Counted from the first letter of the stretch, positions 1-6,258 are shown. The stretch: DNA of 9,222 nt from Streptosporangiaceae bacterium (GCA_030040815.1 JASHSZ010000217.1:1-9222), one strand, 5' to 3'. The notes: generated from the sequence alone by a model not told the origin. Program-made: numbers and translations.

Positions 1-1
1 C

Positions 2-418
2 CTGGATGCCTTGTCGCCCGAGGTGATCAGCATCATCACCGCGCAGATGCCGCGCCGACAGTCCCCCATGTCGCTGCTGATGGCCGTCCCGATGAGCGGC
101 GCCTTCTGCCAGGTCCGCGACGAGGCCACCGCGTTCGGCGGGTCCAGGGCGCCCGGCGTCATGATCACCGTCATCGCCGCCGCGGCCGAGCCGGGCCTGC
201 TGGCCGCCGACCGGGACTGGGTCCGTCGGCTGTGGGCCGGCCTGCTGCCGCACGCACCCGGGGCGGGCTGCTACGTAAACTTCATGACCGAGTACGAAGC
301 CGACCGGGTGCGGGCCAGCTACGGACCCGCCAAATACCAGCGGCTCGCCCGGATCAAGGCCACCTACGACCCCGGCAACCTCTTCCACCGCAATGCCAAC
401 ATCAACCCCGCCGGATAA
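2..418 (+). CDS. FAD-linked oxidase, berberine-bridge type, C-terminal part (5' cut by window edge)
   Basis: This is the C-terminal end of an FAD-dependent oxidoreductase of the berberine-bridge/6-hydroxynicotine-oxidase group. These enzymes carry an N-terminal FAD_binding_4 domain and use bound FAD to oxidise small molecules, often in secondary metabolism. The frame is open back to base 2, so the FAD domain and true start lie upstream of the window; about 138 residues are visible. The diagnostic part is the last 50 residues: a YVNF motif (codons near 273-284), then an acidic stretch, then YDPGNLFHRNANI before the stop at 416-418. This is the classic BBE tail, whose YDPxNLF element lies close to the flavin and substrate site. 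The substrate cannot be deduced. The next plus-strand gene is a SnoaL-like protein 277 bp away, and the two could belong to one small metabolic cluster, but this is only inference. Family call is firm, specific function unknown. Confidence 0.88.
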   Translation: MDALSPEVISIITAQMPRRQSPMSLLMAVPMSGAFCQVRDEATAFGGSRAPGVMITVIAAAAEPGLLAADRDWVRRLWAGLLPHAPGAGCYVNFMTEYEADRVRASYGPAKYQRLARIKATYDPGNLFHRNANINPAG

Positions 419-568
419 GACGCTCCCAGGGCAGCGCGGGGCCGGCATGGTCACCACACAGATCAGCCCGTTCGCAGTTGCGCATGGCAGACCCGCCATG
501 TCACTCAGGAGCGCAGTCGGCCCGCCTGCTCTTGACGGCCGTACGGGCTGTCCGCATCATGGCGATTG

Positions 569-579
569 CCCGTTACGGG
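569..579. repeat. Small palindrome in the 419-695 intergenic region
   Basis: The 277-bp gap between the oxidase and the SnoaL-like gene contains no convincing gene. Visible in it are an 11-bp dyad (cccgt-t-acggg) and, about 20 bp downstream, a GATAAT at 599-604 that resembles a -10 box but has no recognisable -35 at normal spacing. These could belong to the promoter region of the downstream gene. The evidence is only sequence resemblance. Confidence 0.2.
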
Positions 580-695
580 CCGCGGGCCCGGGTGTCCGGA
601 TAATCGGCGGCGCGGTGATGTCCCCCAGGCGATATCGTCGCACCGTTCATTCCGTGACCCGGACGCCTCCGGCCAAGGATCACTCAGGAGAGGAC

Positions 696-1088
696 ATGTC
701 CGAACACCCGAACGTCGAGCGGATCAAAGCCGGGTACGCGGCCTTCAGCACCGGTGATCTTGCCGCGCTCAACGACCTGTTCGCCGAAGACCTGCTATGG
801 CACGTCGGCGGGCGCAATCAGCTGGCCGGCCAGTACCGCGGCAGGGATACCGTCTACGGGCTCATGGGCAAGGTCATGGAGGTCACCGGGGGGACCTTCC
901 ACGTCGATGTCGAGGCCATCTTGGCCGACGATACGCACGCCACGGCCCTGGTGACCATTACCGGCAGCCGCGCTGGCCATACCGGTAAGGCCAAGAGCGT
1001 CCAGGTCTTCCACGTGCGGGACGGCAAGGTTACAGAGTTCTGGGAGGCGACGAACGACCAGTACGCCATCGACGAGCTGCTGGGCTGA
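696..1088 (+). CDS. SnoaL-like / nuclear transport factor 2-fold protein
   Basis: This gene encodes a 130-residue protein of the SnoaL-like (NTF2-like, ketosteroid-isomerase-like) superfamily. These are small alpha+beta cone-fold proteins that act as isomerases, cyclases or hydrolases, or simply bind ligands. The pattern is typical: an N-terminal helix pair with YAAFSTGDLAALNDLFAEDL (residues 14-33), then LWHVGG, a GRD turn before a helix (49-51), and C-terminal strands VQVFHVRDGKVTEFWEA (102-118). The length is normal for single-domain members. The ATG at 696 is chosen because a good Shine-Dalgarno, aggagagg (686-693), precedes it. The frame is open further upstream to 393, but that stretch overlaps the oxidase end and has no family similarity. 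A strong hairpin follows 34 bp after the stop. The ligand is unknown; the upstream flavin oxidase hints at a biosynthetic or catabolic role but does not prove one. Confidence 0.85.
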   Translation: MSEHPNVERIKAGYAAFSTGDLAALNDLFAEDLLWHVGGRNQLAGQYRGRDTVYGLMGKVMEVTGGTFHVDVEAILADDTHATALVTITGSRAGHTGKAKSVQVFHVRDGKVTEFWEATNDQYAIDELLG

Positions 1089-1122
1089 CCGGCACCGTCC
1101 TGGGTGGCCTGGGGCCGGACCG

Positions 1123-1155
1123 ATCACGGCCTTGGCGGCCCGCCGAGGCCGTGAT
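1123..1155 (+). terminator. Strong hairpin, probable terminator after the SnoaL-like gene
   Basis: An inverted repeat of 15 base pairs (1123-1137 with 1141-1155) encloses a 3-nt loop. Ten perfect pairs (atcacggcct/aggccgtgat) are followed by one T-G wobble and four GC pairs. It begins 34 bp after the SnoaL-like stop, in the gap between that plus-strand gene and the converging tRNA-Arg. No T tract follows on the plus strand, as is common for actinobacterial terminators. The structure is nearly symmetric, so it could act on transcripts from either side. The rest of 1089-1334 shows no gene. Confidence 0.6.
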
Positions 1156-1334
1156 AACGCTGGTACACGTACAACCGCCTGCTGCCAAAGCAGACGACGA
1201 GCGTCCCGTGCAGTCCTCTGACCTGCAAAGACAGCTCTCACCACATGCCGGAGCCACATCGCGCCTTCGCGCTAGTCTCAATCCGGAACATGAGATCGCG
1301 ACTACCCCGGGCACGTTGCCGCAGGTCAGACCGC

Positions 1335-1407
1335 GCCCCGAGCAGGACTCGAACCTGCGGCCTACTGCTTAGGAGGCAGTCGCTCTATCCGCCTGAGCTA
1401 TCGGGGC
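1335..1407 (-). tRNA. tRNA-Arg, anticodon CCU
   Basis: The minus strand folds into a full 73-nt cloverleaf. It has a 7-bp acceptor stem (GCCCCGA/TCGGGGC), a D arm closed by GCTC/GAGC, an anticodon stem ACTGC/GCAGT around the loop CTCCTAA, a 5-nt variable region, and a T arm GCAGG-TTCGAAT-CCTGC. The anticodon is CCT, which reads the arginine codon AGG, rare in GC-rich genomes. The 3' CCA is not encoded (GCGG follows the acceptor stem), so it must be added after transcription. It lies 105 bp downstream of the MTA-phosphorylase gene on the same strand; co-transcription or its own promoter are both possible. Its 3' end faces the accessory-looking oxidase and SnoaL genes. Confidence 0.97.
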
Positions 1408-1512
1408 CTAACCGTCCCGTGGGCGCCGCACCGGCGGGCTGCGCCTGGGACCGCACTAAGCCTAGCCGCAGACCACCCTGGAGCCCGAGAGCGTTCACGG
1501 AGATCTGGCCTG

Positions 1513-2322
1513 CTAGCCAGGGAGCTCGAAGGGGAGCTTGAGGCCATCCAGCGCGTGCGGGCACGCGCATGTCCGCTCGACCGGCACCTGGGGGATGACC
1601 TGGGCTACCAGCGCACGCAGCCTGGCCACGTTGGCCGCGAACACCCGGAACACCTCGGCGTGCGTCACGCCCTCGCCCTCCTCGACACCGGCGTCGGTGT
1701 CGGTGACCAGCGCGATCGTTGTGTAGCACAGTGCCAGCTCGCGGGCGAGGATCGCCTCTGGGTGCGCCGTCATGCCGATCAGCGTCCAGCCGTGCGCCGC
1801 GTACCAACGCGACTCGGCCCTGGTTGAGAACCGCGGTCCTTCGATGATGACCAGCGTGCCGGACGACACGGGCGCCCAGTCGCTAGCCTGGGCAGCCCGG
1901 ATCACGACAGAACGCAGGGCCGGGCAATAGGGGTCGGCGAACTGGACATGCACAGCGGTGCCGCTTTCGTAGAACGTCTGCACCCGGCTGGTCGTTCGAT
2001 CCACTAGCTGATCGGGCACGGCGAGCGTGCCGGGACCGTATACGGGGGTCAGTGAGCCGACGGCGCTCGGCGCGAGCACCTGCCGGACGCCGATCGACCG
2101 AAGCGCCCATAGGTTGGCGCGGTAGGGAATCTTGTGCGGAGTGAACCGGTGATCACGACCGTGCCTGGGCAGGAACGCCACTCGCCTGCCCCCCACGTCG
2201 CCCACCACCAGCGGGTCGCTGGGCTGCCCGAAGGGCGTCTCGACCTCGATCTCATCAGCGGAGTCGAAGAATTCATAGAACCCCGACCCGCCGATAACAC
2301 CGATTTCCGCCAGCTCAGTCAC
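1513..2322 (-). CDS. mtnP: S-methyl-5'-thioadenosine phosphorylase family protein (PNP/MTAP type)
   Basis: This gene encodes a cytosolic trimeric-type nucleoside phosphorylase. It cleaves 5'-methylthioadenosine (or a related purine nucleoside) with phosphate to adenine and 5-methylthioribose-1-phosphate, recycling the by-product of polyamine synthesis. From the GTG at 2322 it has 269 residues, normal for the family. Visible motifs are GVIGGSGFY (8-16, phosphate site), LPRHG (51-55), IPYRANLWAL (65-74), EGPRFSTRAES (161-171), PEAILARE (188-195) and TDTDAG (207-212). An Asp in the last motif is associated with 6-aminopurine preference. The sequence closely resembles M. tuberculosis Rv0535, including the FELP C-terminus. 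The GTG is preferred because similarity begins just after it. An ATG 60 bp upstream (2382) would add a tail with no family similarity. There is no Shine-Dalgarno before the GTG, but TACGTT lies 6 nt upstream, which suggests a leaderless start. A purine nucleoside phosphorylase acting on inosine is the main alternative. Confidence 0.9.
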   Translation of the reverse strand: MTELAEIGVIGGSGFYEFFDSADEIEVETPFGQPSDPLVVGDVGGRRVAFLPRHGRDHRFTPHKIPYRANLWALRSIGVRQVLAPSAVGSLTPVYGPGTLAVPDQLVDRTTSRVQTFYESGTAVHVQFADPYCPALRSVVIRAAQASDWAPVSSGTLVIIEGPRFSTRAESRWYAAHGWTLIGMTAHPEAILARELALCYTTIALVTDTDAGVEEGEGVTHAEVFRVFAANVARLRALVAQVIPQVPVERTCACPHALDGLKLPFELPG

Positions 2323-2328
2323 GGCGCT

Positions 2329-2334
2329 AACGTA
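2329..2334 (-). promoter_or_regulatory. Possible -10 box for a leaderless mtnP transcript
   Basis: On the minus strand, TACGTT fits the actinobacterial -10 pattern TANNNT. It ends 6 nt before the GTG start at 2322, the usual distance from a -10 box to the first transcribed base. The start codon has no Shine-Dalgarno. Together this suggests a leaderless mRNA starting at the GTG. No clear -35 box is visible. This is inference from pattern and spacing only. Confidence 0.35.
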
Positions 2335-2414
2335 CCGGCCCGGTCCGGCCGCGGCCGCCCGCTGGCACTTTCCCGCCCCCACGAGCCGCCATCCGCGACA
2401 TTAGAGCCCCTCTG

Positions 2415-2801
2415 TTAGCTCGAGGCGGCTACGGATGACTTCTTCTCGCTGGCGGACGATCCGGACGAGCCAGCGGCGCTGGCGGTCTTGCTACCCGACG
2501 ATTCGCTTCCTGAGGAGCCGTTCTTCGTCGACTCCGAGGACGAGCTACCGCCAGAGGTGTCTGCCTTCGACCCGCTCGAGTCCTTGCCCGCGCCATCCTT
2601 GGCTGCGGAAGCGGCACCCGAGCCCTTGCGGCTGTCGTTCCGGTAGAACCCCGAACCCTTGAACACGATGCCGACCGGTGAGAAGACCTTGCGGAGCCTG
2701 CCGCCACACTGGGAGCAGACCGTCAGCGGGTCGTCGGTGAACCGCTGCACGACCTCGGACTTATCGGCGCAATCGGTGCAGGCGTACTCGTACGTCGGCA
2801 C
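2415..2801 (-). CDS. ruc: FmdB-family zinc-ribbon protein with Ser-rich disordered tail, Ruc-like redox chaperone
   Basis: This 128-residue protein has two parts. Residues 1-55 form an FmdB/CxxC-type zinc ribbon that opens MPTYEYAC, with cysteines at 8, 11, 29 and 32, followed by GIVFKGSGFYRND. Residues 56-128 are almost only Ser, Gly, Ala, Lys, Asp and Glu, so they are probably disordered. This matches M. tuberculosis Rv0991c (annotated 'serine-rich protein'), later described as Ruc, a redox-regulated chaperone. Oxidation of its zinc-bound cysteines and its unstructured C-terminus were linked to its anti-aggregation activity. The neighbourhood (cyclo-ligase upstream, divergent galU) is also the same. 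The start is GTG at 2801, supported by a strong GGGAGG at 2806-2811. It lies 59 bp downstream of the cyclo-ligase stop on the same strand, so they may be co-transcribed. A TACCAT at 2848-2853 (minus) could be an extra -10 box. Chaperone activity is inferred by homology; the zinc ribbon is directly visible. Confidence 0.87.
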   Translation of the reverse strand: MPTYEYACTDCADKSEVVQRFTDDPLTVCSQCGGRLRKVFSPVGIVFKGSGFYRNDSRKGSGAASAAKDGAGKDSSGSKADTSGGSSSSESTKNGSSGSESSGSKTASAAGSSGSSASEKKSSVAASS

Positions 2802-2814
2802 TTTTCCTCCCTCT

Positions 2815-2834
2815 GCGGCGTTAGCACTCGCCGC
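2815..2834 (-). repeat. Short hairpin in the leader of the Ruc-like gene
   Basis: The gap between the cyclo-ligase stop and the Ruc-like start holds a 6-bp stem (2815-2820 with 2829-2834, gcggcg/cgccgc) around an 8-nt loop. It ends a few bases upstream of the Shine-Dalgarno (2806-2811). It may attenuate read-through or shape translation initiation, but a stem this short is common in GC-rich DNA. Confidence 0.25.
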
Positions 2835-2860
2835 GGTCAGCTGCTAAATGGTAGCAACGG

Positions 2861-3517
2861 CTATCCGAGCCTGCTGATTCCTTCAGTCGGCCGTGCGACG
2901 GCGCGAACCGGCTGGTCGTGCTCATCCGTCGGCACGTGGCTCACCAGCTCACCGTCGTATAGCAGCGCGATAGTGAGCACCGCCGGCCCAATCCTGCCCA
3001 GGGCTCGGTCATAGCTGCCGCCGCCGCGGCCCAAGCGGCGTCCCGCCGGGTCGACCGCCACGGCCGGCGCGATCACCAGGTCTGCGCTCGTGATCGCAGT
3101 CACGCCGCGGCGCCGCTCGCCCGGCTCCAGCAGCCCCCGCGGACCAGGCACCAGGGAGTCAGGCCCCTCGTAGCTCGCCCAGTCGAGATCGCCGTCCGGC
3201 AGCAGCACCGGCAGCAACACGTACGTACCACGCTTCCATAGCGCGAAAATCAGGCCTTGAGTGCTCGGTTCGGTTCCGATGGACACGTATGCGGCAACCG
3301 TCCCTGCCATCTGGAGCTCCGGCATGCCGAGCACGGCGTCGCGGAGCCGCTGCCCGGCAGCTACGCGCTGCTCGGCTGACATGGCTTTGCGCGCCGTCAG
3401 GACCTGTGCCCGCAATGCCGCCTTTTGCCGGGCCAGCTCGGGGTCACCAGCAGCCGTATGCAGGCCGGCCCCGGCCGATCCGGCGCCCCCGGCGCCATCG
3501 CCGACTGTGCCTTTCAA
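2861..3517 (-). CDS. 5-formyltetrahydrofolate cyclo-ligase (methenyl-THF synthetase)
   Basis: This cytosolic enzyme uses ATP to convert 5-formyltetrahydrofolate (folinate) to 5,10-methenyltetrahydrofolate, returning a storage or inhibitory folate to the one-carbon pool. Key signs are the N-terminal basic helix RQKAALRAQVLTARKAM (30-46), YVSIGTEPST (77-86), PDGDLDW (107-113) and the nucleotide/folate signature GRRLGRGGGSYDRAL (159-173). The protein has 218 residues; family members usually have about 190-200. The extra length is a Gly/Ala-rich N-terminal stretch (residues 6-24) without family similarity. The start is taken at TTG 3517 because AGGAGG (3522-3527) lies 4 nt upstream and no other usual start codon lies before the conserved part. 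It is divergent from galU and is the M. tuberculosis Rv0992c counterpart by sequence and position. Function is secure; the exact start is moderately so. Confidence 0.93.
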   Translation of the reverse strand: MKGTVGDGAGGAGSAGAGLHTAAGDPELARQKAALRAQVLTARKAMSAEQRVAAGQRLRDAVLGMPELQMAGTVAAYVSIGTEPSTQGLIFALWKRGTYVLLPVLLPDGDLDWASYEGPDSLVPGPRGLLEPGERRRGVTAITSADLVIAPAVAVDPAGRRLGRGGGSYDRALGRIGPAVLTIALLYDGELVSHVPTDEHDQPVRAVARPTEGISRLG

Positions 3518-3522
3518 GGGCC

Positions 3523-3572
3523 CTCCTGGTGGCTAGCTAACGTTCTCCTTCTGATGGCTAGCTAAGGTTCTC
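3523..3572. repeat. 25-bp tandem repeat (two copies) filling the divergent cyclo-ligase/galU promoter region
   Basis: Two abutting 25-bp units, 3523-3547 and 3548-3572, differ at only three positions (units' positions 3, 7 and 19). They share the core TGGCTAGCTAA, which contains the palindrome GCTAGC, and the end GTTCTC. They occupy nearly all of the 58 bp between the two start codons. Read on the minus strand, each unit ends in a Shine-Dalgarno-like AGGAG or AAGGAG element. The copy nearer the cyclo-ligase provides that gene's actual Shine-Dalgarno. Read on the plus strand, each holds a TAASGT that fits a -10 box, and a minimal start-stop frame (GTG or ATG, GCT, AGC, TAA). The repeat could be a two-site operator or simply a slipped-strand duplication. 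Confidence 0.9.
3563..3568 (+). promoter_or_regulatory. Possible -10 box of galU, giving a leaderless mRNA
   Basis: TAAGGT in the second repeat copy fits the TANNNT -10 pattern and ends 7 nt before the galU ATG at 3576, which would place the first transcribed base at or next to the ATG. The equivalent TAACGT in the first copy (3538-3543) could drive a transcript about 25 nt longer. Alternatively, AAGG at 3564-3567 is a weak ribosome-binding site. Which applies cannot be decided from sequence. Confidence 0.35.
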
Positions 3573-3575
3573 AGC

Positions 3576-4535
3576 ATGGCTCATACACGATCGGTCTCCA
3601 AGGCCGTGATCCCTGCGGCGGGCCTGGGCACGAGGTTCGTCCCCGCGACCAAGGCGATGCCGAAAGAAATGCTGCCCATCATCGATACGCCGGTGATTCA
3701 GTACGTCGTCGAGGAGGCAGCAGCCGCCGGCCTGAGTGATGTCCTCATGGTCACGGCACGCAGCAAGACCAACATCGAGGACCACTTCGACCGGAACATC
3801 GAACTCGAGGATGTCCTGGTAGCCAGGGGCGACACCGCCGGGCTGCAGCGAGTGCGCCAGTCCGCCGAGATCGCGACGATGCACTACGTCCGGCAGAGCC
3901 AGCCGCTGGGCCTCGGGCACGCCGTGCTGTGCGCGGCCGACCATGTCGGCGATGAGCCATTCGCGGTGCTGCTGGGCGACGACATCATCGACGCCAGAGA
4001 CCGGCTGCTGCAGCGCATGCTCGAGGTACGCCACCGGTTTGGCGGCAGCGTCATCGCGCTGATGGAAGTCGAGCCGGCGCAAGTGTCGGCGTACGGCGTG
4101 GCCACGATCAAGCCAACCGGCGAGGTGGACGTCGTCGCGGTCACTGATCTGGTGGAAAAGCCCGCCGCGGCCGAGGCGCCGTCGAACTGGATCGTGGTCG
4201 GCCGCTACGTCTGCGACCCGTCCGTGTTCGACGTATTGCGCAAGACACGGCCGGGCCGCGGCGGCGAGCTCCAGCTCACCGACGCTCTGCGCACGCTGGC
4301 CGAGCGCGACCCGGACACCGACGGCGGCGGAGTACACGGCGTGCTGTTCCGCGGCCGGCGCTACGACACCGGCAACAAGCTGGACTACCTGCAGACGCAG
4401 GTGAAGTTTGCGTGCGAGCGCCCGGACGTGAAGGACGAGTTCGTGCCGTGGCTGCGCGGCTACCTGGACGAGCTTGACCGTGGCGACGCTCGGGCAGTCT
4501 CCCGCCGCGACGAGCACCGGGAGGCCGGCCCCTGA
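3576..4535 (+). CDS. galU: UTP--glucose-1-phosphate uridylyltransferase
   Basis: GalU makes UDP-glucose from UTP and glucose-1-phosphate, the donor for glycolipids, trehalose, glycogen-type glucans and other envelope glycans. The 319-residue cytosolic protein has the nucleotidyltransferase pattern: AAGLGTRFVPATKAMPKE (14-31, nucleotide loop with the catalytic basic residues), LGLGHAV (111-117), the metal-binding Asp in LLGDDIID (132-139), the VEKP motif (193-196), GELQLTDAL (230-238) and YDTGNKLDYL (263-272, with the conserved Lys). The ATG at 3576 fits the family start, but the Shine-Dalgarno is weak and a leaderless start is plausible. The stop TGA (4533-4535) shares one base with the next ATG, so moeA is probably translated by coupling. 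It is the counterpart of M. tuberculosis Rv0993. The C-terminal 20 residues are charged and variable. No anomalies are seen in the active-site motifs. Confidence 0.96.
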   Translation: MAHTRSVSKAVIPAAGLGTRFVPATKAMPKEMLPIIDTPVIQYVVEEAAAAGLSDVLMVTARSKTNIEDHFDRNIELEDVLVARGDTAGLQRVRQSAEIATMHYVRQSQPLGLGHAVLCAADHVGDEPFAVLLGDDIIDARDRLLQRMLEVRHRFGGSVIALMEVEPAQVSAYGVATIKPTGEVDVVAVTDLVEKPAAAEAPSNWIVVGRYVCDPSVFDVLRKTRPGRGGELQLTDALRTLAERDPDTDGGGVHGVLFRGRRYDTGNKLDYLQTQVKFACERPDVKDEFVPWLRGYLDELDRGDARAVSRRDEHREAGP

Positions 4536-5743
4536 TGGATTCCGTCGAGGCCTACCTGGCCGACATCACCGCGGCGATCCGCCCGCTCCCGGCCCGCGAG
4601 CTGCCGGTAGCTGAGGCCCTGGGCGCAGTGCTGACCGACGACGTCACCGCTCTGCACCCGCTGCCGTCGTTCGACAACTCGGCCATGGACGGCTATGCGG
4701 TCCGCTCCGCCGACGTGAGCACGGCGAGCTCCGAGCATCCCGTCGTGCTCTCGGTGACAGGCGAAGTCGCCGCGGGCGACACACGCCGCCACGACCTCAG
4801 GCCCGGAACTGCCCTGAAGATCATGACCGGTGCGCCGCTGCCAGCAGGCGCAGACGCCGTGGTGCCGATCGAGCAGACCGACGGCGGAATCGAGCGGGTG
4901 GCGATCAACGAGGCGGCGGCTGCCGGTGCCGCGGTCCGCATGACCGGCGGCGACGCGCAGCCGGGTGATCTCCTGCTAACCGCCGGAACGCGGCTCGGCG
5001 CCGTACACCTCGGCCTGCTCGCCGCGGCCGGCCATGGCGCGGTGACCGCCCGGCCGAGGCCGCGCGTCACCGTCATCGCGACCGGTAATGAGCTTGTCGA
5101 GCCCGGCGGTCAGCTCGTACCGGGCCAGATCTTTGAGTCCAACGCGGTCATGCTCGCGGCGGCCGCCCGCGAGGCGGGCTGCCCGGCGGTGCAGTACCCG
5201 ATCGTCCGGGACGACACCACCGCGGTCCTCGCTGCCGTCACCGACGCGCTGGCCAGCGCTGACCTGCTGATCACCACCGGCGGCGTGAGCATGGGCGGCG
5301 AACATGACGTGGTCAAGGCCGCGCTGTCGACGCTCGGCACGGTGACCTTTCGCCGGGTCGCCGTGCAGCCGGGCATGCCGCAGGGCTTCGGCACCGTCGG
5401 GCCCGCCGTCACCCCGATCTTCACCCTGCCGGGCAACCCGGTGAGCGCCTACGTGTCGTTCTGCTTGTTCGTCCAGCCAGCGCTGGATGCCATGCAGGGC
5501 ATTTTCCGGGAACGGACCAAGGGGGTGCCGGTCACCCTCGCCGGGTCGGTCCGGTCTGCGGCCGGCAGGCGCTCCTACCTGCGCGGCATTCTGGACCGTG
5601 ACGCCGGCCTCGTCACTCCGGTGGCCGGACAGGCGTCGCACCAGCTCGCCAACCTCGCCCGGGCGAATGCGCTGATCATCGTGCCGGAGGAAGTGACCTC
5701 GCTGCAGGACGGGGCCAGCGTCGACGTCATGGAGTTGCCGTGA
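4535..5743 (+). CDS. moeA: MoeA family molybdopterin molybdotransferase, gephyrin-like Glp
   Basis: MoeA inserts molybdenum into adenylylated molybdopterin in the last common step of Mo-cofactor synthesis. In Corynebacterium the orthologous gene between galU and rimJ encodes Glp, a gephyrin-like protein that binds FtsZ and the membrane protein GlpR at the division site. This 402-residue protein has the full domain set: N-terminal [13 protein letters not shown] (45-57), [17 protein letters not shown] (91-107), the MoCF-binding domain with [11 protein letters not shown] (182-192), VRDD (224-227) and [12 protein letters not shown] (247-258), and [12 protein letters not shown] followed by the C-terminal barrel. 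The acidic residues expected for catalysis are present: D52, E186, D226/D227 and D258. GGGAGG at 4519-4524 is a good Shine-Dalgarno for the ATG at 4535. It overlaps galU by 1 nt and moaC by 4 nt (GTGA). The glpR/sepX-like gene downstream supports the Glp assignment. Whether one protein does both jobs is inference. Confidence 0.93.
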   Translation: MDSVEAYLADITAAIRPLPARELPVAEALGAVLTDDVTALHPLPSFDNSAMDGYAVRSADVSTASSEHPVVLSVTGEVAAGDTRRHDLRPGTALKIMTGAPLPAGADAVVPIEQTDGGIERVAINEAAAAGAAVRMTGGDAQPGDLLLTAGTRLGAVHLGLLAAAGHGAVTARPRPRVTVIATGNELVEPGGQLVPGQIFESNAVMLAAAAREAGCPAVQYPIVRDDTTAVLAAVTDALASADLLITTGGVSMGGEHDVVKAALSTLGTVTFRRVAVQPGMPQGFGTVGPAVTPIFTLPGNPVSAYVSFCLFVQPALDAMQGIFRERTKGVPVTLAGSVRSAAGRRSYLRGILDRDAGLVTPVAGQASHQLANLARANALIIVPEEVTSLQDGASVDVMELP

Positions 5744-6258
5744 CGGCCGAGCAGCCGCTGACACATCTCGACGCCGCCGGACAGGCCCACATGGTCGACG
5801 TCTCCGGCAAAGACGTCACGGAGCGGACAGCGACGGCGGCGGGCACCGTGCTGCTGTCCAGTGCGGCCGTGACCGCGCTGCGGTCGGGCACCGTGCCGAA
5901 GGGTGACGCGCTCGCGGTGGCCAGGATCGCCGGGATCCAGGCGGCGAAGCGGACCCCGGACCTGATCCCGCTGTGCCACCCGATCGGCCTGCACTCGGTC
6001 GCAGTCGACCTGCAGGTCGCCAATGAGGGCGTGCTCATCCGCAGTACGGTCCGGACCGCGGACCGCACCGGGGTCGAAATGGAGGCGCTGACCGCGGTGT
6101 CGGTAGCGGCGCTGGCGCTGATTGACATGGTCAAGGCGGTCGATCCGGCGGCGGTCATCACCGACGTCCGGGTCGAGGAGAAAGCCGGCGGCAAGAGCGG
6201 GCGGTGGCAGCGCAGCACGGCAGAGCGCGTTTCGAGTACCCCTGAGGTCAGGTCATGA
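5740..6258 (+). CDS. moaC: Cyclic pyranopterin monophosphate synthase MoaC
   Basis: MoaC works after the radical-SAM enzyme MoaA and converts 3',8-cyclo-GTP into cyclic pyranopterin monophosphate, the first stable intermediate of the molybdenum cofactor. The 172-residue protein carries [14 protein letters not shown] (18-31), VPKGD (52-56, catalytic Lys 54), the active-site [10 protein letters not shown] (75-84, His 80), [16 protein letters not shown] (111-126) and IDMVKAVD (128-135, with Asp 129 and Lys 132). These are the residues usually listed as essential. The C-terminus runs on for about 15 residues past the KSG motif (152-154) without special features. The GTG start overlaps the moeA stop (GTGA), with GGAG at 5731-5734; the stop overlaps the next gene (ATGA). 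MoaA, MoaD and MoaE are not in this window, so the pathway must be completed elsewhere. Confidence 0.95.
   Translation: MTAEQPLTHLDAAGQAHMVDVSGKDVTERTATAAGTVLLSSAAVTALRSGTVPKGDALAVARIAGIQAAKRTPDLIPLCHPIGLHSVAVDLQVANEGVLIRSTVRTADRTGVEMEALTAVSVAALALIDMVKAVDPAAVITDVRVEEKAGGKSGRWQRSTAERVSSTPEVRS

Noticed and set aside
393..695. Upstream extension of the SnoaL-like reading frame, overlapping the oxidase end
   Set aside because: The extension has no family similarity, and the ATG at 696 has a good Shine-Dalgarno and the expected family length.
1459..1464. TAGGCT on the minus strand as a -10 box for tRNA-Arg
   Set aside because: It fits TANNNT, but no -35-like sequence is found at 16-19 bp, and co-transcription from mtnP is equally possible.
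2323..2382. ATG at 2382 as the start of the MTA phosphorylase
   Set aside because: It would add about 20 residues of low-complexity sequence without family similarity, whereas the GTG at 2322 directly precedes the conserved GVIGGSGFY region.
3558..4517. Long open frame of 319 codons on the minus strand opposite galU
   Set aside because: It mirrors galU almost exactly. Its His/Val/Asp-rich composition is typical of an antisense reading of a GC-rich gene, and it has no recognisable domain.
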